Below the pieces are notes generated by a model. That model saw nothing but the letters and a program-made list of their open reading frames with translations, did no database searches and was not told the origin of the DNA. From NCBI GenBank assembly GCA_963828405.1, contig CAWHEG010000031.1, positions 2,542,001 to 2,606,000 of the forward strand: DNA of 64,000 nucleotides, in the 5' to 3' direction. A program made the position numbers and the translations under genes. The stretch's first letter is position 1. Each line of letters starts with the position of its first letter. Positions 22,230 through 29,756 of the stretch are shown here, in pieces. The DNA is from JANMJD01 sp963828405 (GTDB taxonomy: Bacteria; Actinomycetota; Acidimicrobiia; Acidimicrobiales; Ilumatobacteraceae).

Positions 22230-23996
22230 TCAGTGACAGGTTCCACTGCCGCTGTCGACCAGCGTGCCGGCGGAACCCACCTTGACGAAGTCCCATTGAT
22301 AGCCGCCGGTGCCGAGCGTGAACTTGACCGCCCCGAACGTGTCGTCGCTGCGGACCTCGGAGTTCGGCCGGATCATGCCCAACGACACCAACGCGTAGCC
22401 GCCGGTGCCGACCACGAACTCGCGGATGCCGCGCGCTGGATCGGCGACCCCGCTGGGGTCCTGTGGGGCGAATCGCTCGTAGTCGTGATCGTGGCCTGCG
22501 AGGACCACATCGGCATCGGCGTCGTACAACGCCTGCCACAGGGCCTGATAGGAGGAGTTCGAGCCGTGGTTGCCAGAGCTGAAGCTCGGCTGGTGCCAGT
22601 ACGCCAGCGTGCATGCGGCCGGGTGCGCGGCGAGGTCGGCGCGCAGCCAGGTCTCCTGCGGCGAACCGACGCCGCAACCGCCGACCGGCGAGCAGTTGGA
22701 GTTGAGCGCGATGACGTGCCAACTCCCCACGTCGTAGGAGTAGTAGCCCTTGTCCGGGTCGCCGGCGGCGGAACCGAAGTAGGCGTAGTACCCCGCGGCG
22801 CCGGGCGTGTTGTACTCGTGGTTGCCTGGCGCCGGACGCAGGCGGCTCTTGAGCGGCCCCCAGGCCGGGTCGAAGCAGGTCGTGAACTCCTCGAGTGTGC
22901 CGTTGGGGTAGGCCAGGTCACCGACGACGGCGATCGCTCCCGAGGTCGTCTGGAGGAACTCCCCGACCGCATCGTCGGGTTGACCGGCACCGCAGCGGCC
23001 GATGTCGGCGGTCGCCCACAGGACGGCGCCTGCCGGGTCCGCCGTCGTCGTGGTGGTGGGCAGGGTGGTGGTGGGCAGAGTGGTGGTGGGCACGGTGGTG
23101 GTGGGCAGGGTGGTGGTCGGCAGGGTGGTGGTGGGCAGGGTGGTGGTGGGCAGGGTGGTGGTGGGCAGGGTGGTGGTGGGCAGGGTGGTGGTGGGCAGGG
23201 TGGTGGTGGGCAGGGTGGTGGTGGGCAGGGTGGTGGTCGGCAGGGTGGTGGTCGGCACGGTGGTGGTCGGCACGGTGGTGGTCGGCACGGTGGTGGTTGT
23301 CGCCGGCACCGTCGTCGTGGTCGTCGTGGTGTCGGTGGTGAACTCGACGTGGAGGAGGGGCGCCGAGCTGGACTTGCCCTCGTACGAGCGGGCCGAACGG
23401 GTGCCCGTACCGGTGATGATGAACACCATCGCCTGCCCGGGCGACCACCCGGGCCTGGCGACGATCTCGGTGACAATGGAGCCGAGGTCGGGGGTACGCT
23501 GCGCCGTCGAGGCCTGCCCGACCGTCGTCCATGGCGCGGGCATCCAGATGACGGCCGCCGCGGTGCGTCCACGCGTCGACAGGTTGTTCGTCGAGGTGGT
23601 GAATGCCGGGGCGTTGTCGTGTCCCTGTCCGGTGATCACCAATCGGGTGGCGACGGACTTCGTCGTCGCGGCGGTGAACTGGATCCACGTCGCGGTGATC
23701 CGTGCGCCCCGCGGCACCCTGACGGCTGCAAAACGGACACCGACGGTCTGGGTGGCCGTGTCGACGACGAGATCGAGGTCGGAACTCGTGAGCAACATCT
23801 TGCCCAGCCGCTCCTCGGCGTCATCGGTGCCGCGCGCCACCCGGATCTCGACCGTGGTCGTCGCCGCAGTGGCCTGTCGGCCGGTGTCGAGAACCGCGAC
23901 GGCCACAAGCAGGGCGCCGGCCGTCGTGGCGGCGGTGATCCGCCGAGTGGCCCGGCGACGCCCCGGGGAGGACGTCCTCGTCGTGCAGATGGTCAT
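22230..23996 (-). CDS. Secreted metallophosphoesterase with long TTT-L/V-P linker (copy 2)
   Basis: The 588-residue product has an N-terminal membrane/secretion segment (about 20-45) and a beta-rich module (about 46-222) that I cannot place beyond resembling DNRLRE-type surface domains. A linker of about 100 residues made of TTTLP/TTTVP units follows. The phosphoesterase domain (about 330-588) has all the usual motifs: ADIGRC, VVGDLAYP, PGNHEYN, YWHQPSF and AGHDHDYERF. It is predicted to hydrolyse extracellular phosphoesters at or outside the cell wall. The linker is encoded by a 15-bp tandem repeat prone to length change. Confidence 0.85.
   Translation of the reverse strand: MTICTTRTSSPGRRRATRRITAATTAGALLVAVAVLDTGRQATAATTTVEIRVARGTDDAEERLGKMLLTSSDLDLVVDTATQTVGVRFAAVRVPRGARITATWIQFTAATTKSVATRLVITGQGHDNAPAFTTSTNNLSTRGRTAAAVIWMPAPWTTVGQASTAQRTPDLGSIVTEIVARPGWSPGQAMVFIITGTGTRSARSYEGKSSSAPLLHVEFTTDTTTTTTTVPATTTTVPTTTVPTTTVPTTTLPTTTLPTTTLPTTTLPTTTLPTTTLPTTTLPTTTLPTTTLPTTTLPTTTVPTTTLPTTTLPTTTTTADPAGAVLWATADIGRCGAGQPDDAVGEFLQTTSGAIAVVGDLAYPNGTLEEFTTCFDPAWGPLKSRLRPAPGNHEYNTPGAAGYYAYFGSAAGDPDKGYYSYDVGSWHVIALNSNCSPVGGCGVGSPQETWLRADLAAHPAACTLAYWHQPSFSSGNHGSNSSYQALWQALYDADADVVLAGHDHDYERFAPQDPSGVADPARGIREFVVGTGGYALVSLGMIRPNSEVRSDDTFGAVKFTLGTGGYQWDFVKVGSAGTLVDSGSGTCH
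23049..23299 (-). repeat. 15-bp tandem repeat encoding the TTTLP/TTTVP linker
   Basis: About 16-17 copies of a 15-bp unit (plus-strand form GGGCAGGGTGGTGGT, with variants) lie inside the second phosphoesterase gene. The unit length is a multiple of three, so gain or loss of copies changes linker length without breaking the frame. This is a protein-coding repeat, not a CRISPR array. Confidence 0.9.
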
Positions 23997-24066
23997 CGTC
24001 TCGTCCGTTCCTCGGCGCCGATGGCGACCGGCGAGGTGGGTGGGGGCCGGGCTGTTCGGCCGGTGG

Positions 24067-25704
24067 TCAGTCGTGGCAGGAGGCGCTGCCCGAGTCGGTC
24101 AGTTCGCCCGACGTCCTCAGGAACTCCCAGGAGTAGCCGTTGGCGGCGAGGGTGAGCTTCAGCGCGCCGAAGGACGTGTTGTCGAACACCTCGGAGTTCG
24201 GCTTGGTCGTCTCCTTCACGTAGTGGCTGTGCCCACCGGTCCCGACGACGAACTCGCGAATACCGTGGGCGGGGTCGGCGACCGCGGTCGCCGTCTGGGG
24301 GGCGAAGCGTTCGTAGGTGTGCGAATGGCCGCTGAGCACGATCTCGGCATGGAACTCGTAGAGCGCCTGGTAGAGCGCAGCCGCCTTGCTGTTGTTGCCG
24401 GCGTACCCGGTGGCGAACATCGGATGGTGCCAGTAGGCCAGGGTGCACGCCGCCGGGTGCGCGGCCAGATCGGCGCGCAGCCACTGCTCCTGGGGCGAGC
24501 CGGCCGCACAACCCCCGACGAACGAGCAGTTGGAGTTGAGGGCGAGGATGTGCCAGCCATTGACCTCGTAGGAGTAGTACCCCCGAGTCGGATCACCGGC
24601 GGTCGCACCGAAGTAGTCGAAGTAGGGAACGCCGCCGAAGTAGTCGTATTCATGGTTGCCCGGGGCGGGTCGGATACGGGTCATCATGTCCCGGTACAGC
24701 GGATCGAAACAACGAGCGAAGTTCTCCACGGATCCTTGCGAATATGCCAGGTCGCCGAGCATGACGATCGTGCCGGGCTCGGTGCGCAACATCGTGGCCA
24801 CTGCGTCGTCGGTGGTCTTGCTGCAATCCGTCATGTCGCCCAACGCCAGCAGGACATTGCTCTCCCCGGCACCGGTGACCGTCGTCGGTGGGGCGGTAGT
24901 CGGTGGAGTCGTGGTGGTTGTTGCGACGGTGGTGGGTGGGCTCGTCGTGGTCGCTGCGACCGTCGTGGTGGTTGCCACGGTGGTGGGTGGGCTCGTCGTG
25001 GTCGTCGTGGTCGTCGTGCCGACGTCGAACTCGACATGGAGGAGAGCGGCTGGGCCCGACTCGAATGCTCGCGCCGTGCGCGTACCGGTCCCCGTGATCA
25101 CGAACGCCAGCGCATTTCCTGCTCTCCACCCCGGGCGACGGGTGACCTCGGTGATCAACGACGACAGGTCGGGGGTTCGTTGCGCCACTCCCGCCTGCCC
25201 GACGGTCGTCCAGGCGACCGGTGTCCATGGAATCGACCCGGCTGAACGGGCACGTGACGACACGTCCCTGCTCCTCGTCGTGAACGTCGGCGCGTTGTCG
25301 TGGGCCAGGGCGCGGACGGTCAGGTTCGTACTGGCGGACTTGACCTCATCGGTGGTGAACTGGACCCACGCACCGGCAATGGACGCCCCGGGCGGGATGT
25401 TCAGGCCGCTGAACCGGAGGCCGACGGCCTGCACCTTGGAGTCGACGACCAGTTCGAGATCGCCCGACGTCAGGGAAACCACCCCCGAGCGTTCCTCGGC
25501 ATCATCGGAACCTCCGGCGACGCGGACCTCCACCACGGTTGCCGCCGCGGTCGCCCGGTCGCTCCGGTCGGCCACTCCGACGGCGGTCAGGCCCGTTCCC
25601 ACGAGCACTGCAGCGCCGGCGATCGGCCCCGCCCGTCGACGTGGTGCCGTGTCCCGATCGCGGCGAGCTGTCCTTGATCCGATTCGCTGACGTCGCTGTC
25701 GCAT
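24067..25704 (-). CDS. Secreted metallophosphoesterase (copy 3)
   Basis: The 545-residue product has an Arg-rich N-terminus and a hydrophobic signal/anchor (about 25-45). Its beta-rich module (about 53-228) is clearly homologous to that of copy 2, sharing DDAEE, SSDL/SGDLEL and RTPDL-type landmarks. A Thr/Pro/Val linker (229-275) precedes the phosphoesterase domain (about 282-545), with LGDMTDC, MLGDLAYS, PGNHEYDYF, YWHHPMF and SGHSHTYERF. It is first of the three-gene tandem array, starting at an ATG at 25704 behind an A+T-rich promoter region. The three domains align end to end, pointing to tandem duplication. Confidence 0.85.
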   Translation of the reverse strand: MRQRRQRIGSRTARRDRDTAPRRRAGPIAGAAVLVGTGLTAVGVADRSDRATAAATVVEVRVAGGSDDAEERSGVVSLTSGDLELVVDSKVQAVGLRFSGLNIPPGASIAGAWVQFTTDEVKSASTNLTVRALAHDNAPTFTTRSRDVSSRARSAGSIPWTPVAWTTVGQAGVAQRTPDLSSLITEVTRRPGWRAGNALAFVITGTGTRTARAFESGPAALLHVEFDVGTTTTTTTTSPPTTVATTTTVAATTTSPPTTVATTTTTPPTTAPPTTVTGAGESNVLLALGDMTDCSKTTDDAVATMLRTEPGTIVMLGDLAYSQGSVENFARCFDPLYRDMMTRIRPAPGNHEYDYFGGVPYFDYFGATAGDPTRGYYSYEVNGWHILALNSNCSFVGGCAAGSPQEQWLRADLAAHPAACTLAYWHHPMFATGYAGNNSKAAALYQALYEFHAEIVLSGHSHTYERFAPQTATAVADPAHGIREFVVGTGGHSHYVKETTKPNSEVFDNTSFGALKLTLAANGYSWEFLRTSGELTDSGSASCHD

Positions 25705-25893
25705 CCGGCCTCCCGTTGAGGGATGTCCCCGGACGCAGATGGATATCTGGAGAAACGCGAGCGGGTCGGACTTCCTCGGACAACAGACTAGCGGGAATAG
25801 GTACGAAGTGAAATGAAATTAATGATCGAGGAGAATCTCTATGCCGATAACTACTATTCGTACCTATCGGCACACGATGCGTGCGTAAAGGAG
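25705..25893. other. A+T-rich intergenic region with a long-spaced inverted repeat
   Basis: This gap separates the phosphoesterase array from the acyltransferase gene on the same strand and is much richer in A+T than its surroundings. ATAGGTACGAA (25797-25807) recurs inverted as TTCGTACCTAT (25857-25867) with a 49-bp spacer, a geometry that suits a looping regulator. The promoter of the array should lie here. I see no gene in it. Confidence 0.5.
25843..25871 (-). terminator. Weak hairpin after the lipid operon
   Basis: GCCGATA (25843-25849) and TATCGGC (25865-25871) form a 7-bp stem with a 15-nt loop, about 23 bp past the acyltransferase stop on the minus strand. A U-tract is absent, so it is only a candidate. 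Confidence 0.3.
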
Positions 25894-26919
25894 TCAGTCG
25901 CCGAGGTCGGGCCAACGACGTTTCTGGCGTTTGCGCTGCCCGGCCATCCCCCGACCGCGATGTTCGGCCAGGGCCCAGGTACGACGCCAGCCGACGTGCT
26001 CCGGACCGGTCAACGGCGGACTGGTCCCAGCCGCGGCCCTCAGCCGGGCGGTGTACCAGTCGGTCAGCGACTCGTCGCCCAACGCCGTGACCGATCGTTC
26101 GATCCGTTCGTTGAACCGTCGCGTCGACTCCCCCTCCCCGGGGGTCAGCGGCGCCCCGAACGTCACCTTGGTGCGCCCGGGCTTCGGTCGTTTCATCCCC
26201 TTGCCGTAGATCGAACCGCTGCCTTCGATGAACATCGGCACGACCGGTGCACCGGTCCGAATCGACAGGTAGGCGGCGCCGCCCTTGAACTCCTGCCCCC
26301 ATCCGTCGGGGGACCGGCCGCCCTCGGGGTAGATGATCAGGCTCCATCCGTGGTCGAGGAGGTCCTTGATCTGGTCCGACGACTTGCGGCCGCTGGACTC
26401 CCGGTCGATCGGGAGGGCGTTGAGCACGATCGCTGCCGCCGTCCCCTTCACCCGGTTGGTGAAGAAGTAGTCGGCCGCGGCGGCCACGACGAGCTGGTGC
26501 CGCCACGGCTCGGGGATCGAGATGATCGAGATCGGCGTGTCGAGGTGGCTGTGGTGGTTCGGGGTGAAGATCACCGCCGGCGGATCGTCGCGTCGGCGGA
26601 GGTCCTCGAGGCGGTCGACACCCTCGATCGTCGGGTCGGCGATCCCCCGCACGGCCAGCCGCAGCGGGCCGTCGGTGATCAACCGCCGGGCCAGGCGGGC
26701 GGGGCCCTCGCGGGCCCACTCCGTTTCGAAGTCCGCACCCAGCCTGGACGGCTTCGGGGGCACGCTGACGCCGCGTGGCGTTGTCGGCGCCCGGTACGGG
26801 AAACCCGCCCTGGCGACGATCGTCCGGACGCGCGTCGCCCTGCGCCGAGCGGTGCGCACGGCTCGGGCGACGGTTCTGGCGCCGGCCAGCGGCGTGGGCG
26901 ATCCGGGTCGCGTGGCCAT
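25894..26919 (-). CDS. 1-acyl-sn-glycerol-3-phosphate acyltransferase (PlsC family)
   Basis: This 341-residue membrane-associated acyltransferase has the HX4D motif in TPNHHSHLDTP, a second motif around ALPIDRES, and IIYPEGGRSPDGW in the substrate-binding position. It probably puts an acyl chain on a glycerophospholipid precursor. The N-terminus is Arg-rich and basic, as expected for membrane contact, and the C-terminus has another basic tail (QRKRQKRRW). It is the last gene of the four-gene operon that starts with the acyl-CoA reductase. The start at 26919 is 8 bp after the LarA-like stop. Confidence 0.85.
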   Translation of the reverse strand: MATRPGSPTPLAGARTVARAVRTARRRATRVRTIVARAGFPYRAPTTPRGVSVPPKPSRLGADFETEWAREGPARLARRLITDGPLRLAVRGIADPTIEGVDRLEDLRRRDDPPAVIFTPNHHSHLDTPISIISIPEPWRHQLVVAAAADYFFTNRVKGTAAAIVLNALPIDRESSGRKSSDQIKDLLDHGWSLIIYPEGGRSPDGWGQEFKGGAAYLSIRTGAPVVPMFIEGSGSIYGKGMKRPKPGRTKVTFGAPLTPGEGESTRRFNERIERSVTALGDESLTDWYTARLRAAAGTSPPLTGPEHVGWRRTWALAEHRGRGMAGQRKRQKRRWPDLGD

Positions 26920-26927
26920 CCGTCGGC

Positions 26928-28514
26928 CTACTTCACGTCGGCGACGAGCACCGACGGGACGTGGAGGTGTGAGATCGTCGCCCCGCGCCCGACCACGTCG
27001 GCGGCCATCTCGAAGGCGTCGTCCATCGTGGAGGCGGGCACGAAGCCGAGGCGCCGCACCGTGGAGGGGTGGCCCCCGACGATGATCACGCGGGCCGTCC
27101 ACTGCTGGCCGTGGGCGCCCCAGTACCAGGCGTAGAACGGATGGACGCCGTGGTAGGCGTAGCCGGTGCGGTAGAGGTGGCGGTACCACTCGTCCTCGGC
27201 GTACTGCTTCTCCCACTTCTGGCCCATCACCACGGGGTCGGTGGTGTCGGCCAGGACCTGCTCGAAGAAGTCGATGTAGCTCGGATGGTGGACGGGGTGG
27301 AACTCGCGGTACGTCGGGTGGGTCATGATGATCACGCCACCCTCCCTGACCAACGGCTTGTTGCGGTACATGTTGAACAGGTAGCCGAGGCCCATGCACA
27401 TCACGAGTATCGGGTTCATGATCGACTCGGGGTTGTACGGGCTGATGAACGGGATGCCCATCGTGAGGATGTCGGTCTGCCCCTCGACCTCGACGAGCTG
27501 CTGGGCGAAGACGTTCTGCAGCGTGACCTCGTGCACGGCGTCGGTGCTGCCGGCGTTCACGCCGGTCATGCGGTACGGCGCCTCGATCGAGTGGAAGATC
27601 TTGCGGGCGATCCTCGCCGGGGCCCGCTTCAGTGACGTGGCCGTCGCCAGGTACGTGGCCCGGTCCCTGGACGACCACTCCCACTCCCGCTTGGCCAGGA
27701 AGTCGAACGGCGCGGGGAACGTGTCGGTGTTGAGGGTGGTCTCGACGGTGAAGATCCGCGGACCGCTGTCGCGCAGCACCTTGCCGAGCCGCCAGACGCT
27801 GTGATGCAGCGCACTCTTGTGGCGGTCCATCAGGCTGCGCGTGTTCTGCAGCGTCTCGGCGTTGTGGTGGTAGCTCAGGCAGCGGTACGAGGCGAGGCCG
27901 GTGACCACCGACTTCCACCCTCCGTCCATCGCCACCTGGTTGACGTTGGCGTAGACGATCAGGTCGCTGTCGGCCGCCCGCTTGTTGATCTCGAGGACCT
28001 CGCCGTGATCCGTCGTGCCGATCACCGTCAGGTTGTCGTGGTCCTCGGCGTCGTGCTGGTACAACTGCCCCCGCGGCGCGAAGGCGTCGAACACCCGGTC
28101 GCCCAGGACGTGGCGCAACTCGTACTCGTGCATCCGGCGGTGGAGTCCGAGCGCGGCGATCAGGTGGACGTCGTCGACGCCGGCGTCGGCGGCCAGGTCG
28201 AGCACGGCCTCGATGATCCGCTGGCGCGTGTCGGGCCGGCGCATCTTGGGCAGCGACAGGCTGGCGTCGTCGAAGGCGATGGTCAGCTTCATCCCCGGGA
28301 ACAGCAGCTCCGGCAGCGGATCGGAGTCGTGCGGATGGAGCAGTGCGTGGCGGATCGCCCCGTCGACGTCGTCGATCCCCTTGAGCGGCTCCGGGGGGTA
28401 GATGATCCTGCTGCGTCCGGGGGGCAGCTGTTCGAGACTGAACCCCTCGCCGCGCCAGAACAGGGTCGGGGGTGTCGATCGGTCGACATCGAGGACGAAT
28501 CCGGGCCTGGGCAT
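26928..28514 (-). CDS. LarA-like (DUF2088) nickel-pincer racemase homologue
   Basis: The 528-residue product carries the N-terminal DUF2088 domain of lactate racemase LarA. With a constant offset of 17, residues His125 (ALGLH), Lys201 (GGWKS) and His217 (YHHNA) line up with LarA His108, Lys184 (cofactor attachment) and His200 (nickel ligand), as I recall that numbering. The position of LarA His174, the second acid-base residue, falls at Val191, with no His nearby. It may therefore bind the nickel-pincer cofactor but catalyse something other than simple racemisation. No larB, larC or larE is in the window. It overlaps the dehydrogenase stop at 28514 and sits in a lipid operon, an unusual place for this family. 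Confidence 0.78.
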   Translation of the reverse strand: MPRPGFVLDVDRSTPPTLFWRGEGFSLEQLPPGRSRIIYPPEPLKGIDDVDGAIRHALLHPHDSDPLPELLFPGMKLTIAFDDASLSLPKMRRPDTRQRIIEAVLDLAADAGVDDVHLIAALGLHRRMHEYELRHVLGDRVFDAFAPRGQLYQHDAEDHDNLTVIGTTDHGEVLEINKRAADSDLIVYANVNQVAMDGGWKSVVTGLASYRCLSYHHNAETLQNTRSLMDRHKSALHHSVWRLGKVLRDSGPRIFTVETTLNTDTFPAPFDFLAKREWEWSSRDRATYLATATSLKRAPARIARKIFHSIEAPYRMTGVNAGSTDAVHEVTLQNVFAQQLVEVEGQTDILTMGIPFISPYNPESIMNPILVMCMGLGYLFNMYRNKPLVREGGVIIMTHPTYREFHPVHHPSYIDFFEQVLADTTDPVVMGQKWEKQYAEDEWYRHLYRTGYAYHGVHPFYAWYWGAHGQQWTARVIIVGGHPSTVRRLGFVPASTMDDAFEMAADVVGRGATISHLHVPSVLVADVK

Positions 28515-29659
28515 CAGCGTCTCTTCTCCTGGCGCATGTCGAAGGCGATCTTCACGGCGCCGCGCCTGCCGGCGTTGGCGGCATGGTCGATGGCATCGTG
28601 GAACTGGGCGAGGGGATACGTGGCCGACACCAGACGCCCCAGGTCGAGCCGGCGGATCACGTCGATCGCCGTGTCGAAATCGGGTCGCCGGTAGGCGTAG
28701 CAGCCGCGGATGGCGACCTCGCGATGCCACAGCCCGGTCAGGTCGACAGCCACCTTGCCGGGCATTCCGACGAGGTCGATGTTGCCGCCGGGGGCGACGA
28801 CCTTCAGCGCCTGGTCGATCGACTCCGACGACCCGATGCAGTCGACCACATGGCAGAAACCCGATGTGAGCTGGTCGTTCGTGGCCATGGAATTGCTCAG
28901 CGAGCGCACCCAACGGGGGAGCTCGCCCGGATCGCAGACCACGTCGGCGCCCAGTTGCCTGGCCATCGCCCGTTGATGCGGGTAGCGGGCCGTCATCACG
29001 ATCGGGCCCGAGCGGTCGTGGCCGCGGGCGACGATCGCGGCGAGGGTGAGCAGACCGACGGTGCCGGCGCCCATCACCACCGTCTCGCTCCCGTCGTGGC
29101 GCGCCGCGGCGTGCACGGCGCAGGCCATCGGCTCGATGAGCACGGCGGCCTCGTCGGAGAGGTCGTCGGGGACCGGCACGATCTGGCTCTCGTGGGCGAC
29201 CATCGCCGTCGACCACCCGCCGCCGGTGTCGGCGCAGAACCCCGACTGCAGACCGGGCTCGAGGTGGCCGAAGGCGATTCGCTCGCACAGGTTGATGCGG
29301 CCCGCGGCGCACTGGTCGCACAGCGGGGCGATGCCGCGGGTGGCGCAGGTCAGCACGGGCACGATCACCACCCGGCCGCGCTCGCTGTCGGCGACGACCT
29401 CGTGGCCGGGGACGAAGGGGAAACTGACGATCGGTTCGAAGTAGCGGCTGGCCACCCCGTCGATCGTCGACAGGTCGCTGCCGCAGATGCCCGACAGCCG
29501 GGGCCGGATGACCTCCCACCCGGCGCCGGGGAGCCTCGGCTGGTCGACATCCACCAGTTGCAGCGGTCCGAATCGAGCGCCGCGGCCGGGGGCGAGCGAC
29601 CCGGCCAGGCGCGCCGCGGCGAACCTGGCGAGCTTGCGATCGATCTGCAGCGCCTTCAT
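28514..29659 (-). CDS. Zinc-dependent alcohol dehydrogenase (MDR superfamily)
   Basis: The 381-residue medium-chain dehydrogenase has the catalytic-zinc context GICGSDLSTIDG with PGHEVV. A cysteine-rich structural-zinc region follows (CATRG, CDQC, NLCERI), then a Rossmann NAD(P) site VVMGAGTVGLL. It likely oxidises or reduces an alcohol/aldehyde, which fits the fatty aldehyde or alcohol made by the reductase upstream. The ATG at 29659 is chosen because the family usually starts there and AGGGG lies 8 bp ahead. ATGs at 29686 and 29767 are alternatives; the last would overlap the reductase gene. Confidence 0.82.
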   Translation of the reverse strand: MKALQIDRKLARFAAARLAGSLAPGRGARFGPLQLVDVDQPRLPGAGWEVIRPRLSGICGSDLSTIDGVASRYFEPIVSFPFVPGHEVVADSERGRVVIVPVLTCATRGIAPLCDQCAAGRINLCERIAFGHLEPGLQSGFCADTGGGWSTAMVAHESQIVPVPDDLSDEAAVLIEPMACAVHAAARHDGSETVVMGAGTVGLLTLAAIVARGHDRSGPIVMTARYPHQRAMARQLGADVVCDPGELPRWVRSLSNSMATNDQLTSGFCHVVDCIGSSESIDQALKVVAPGGNIDLVGMPGKVAVDLTGLWHREVAIRGCYAYRRPDFDTAIDVIRRLDLGRLVSATYPLAQFHDAIDHAANAGRRGAVKIAFDMRQEKRR

Positions 29660-29756
29660 CGCCCGGACCCCTGGCTGCACGACCATGTCGGCCTGACCCA
29701 CCGCTTCCGCCATGTGACGCCGACAAGGACGTCGGGGGGCGAGCAGGCGGAGGGGG

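Noticed and set aside
23049..23299. Regular repeats resembling a CRISPR array
   Set aside because: Units are contiguous 15-bp repeats without unique spacers, in frame inside a coding linker, and no cas genes are near.
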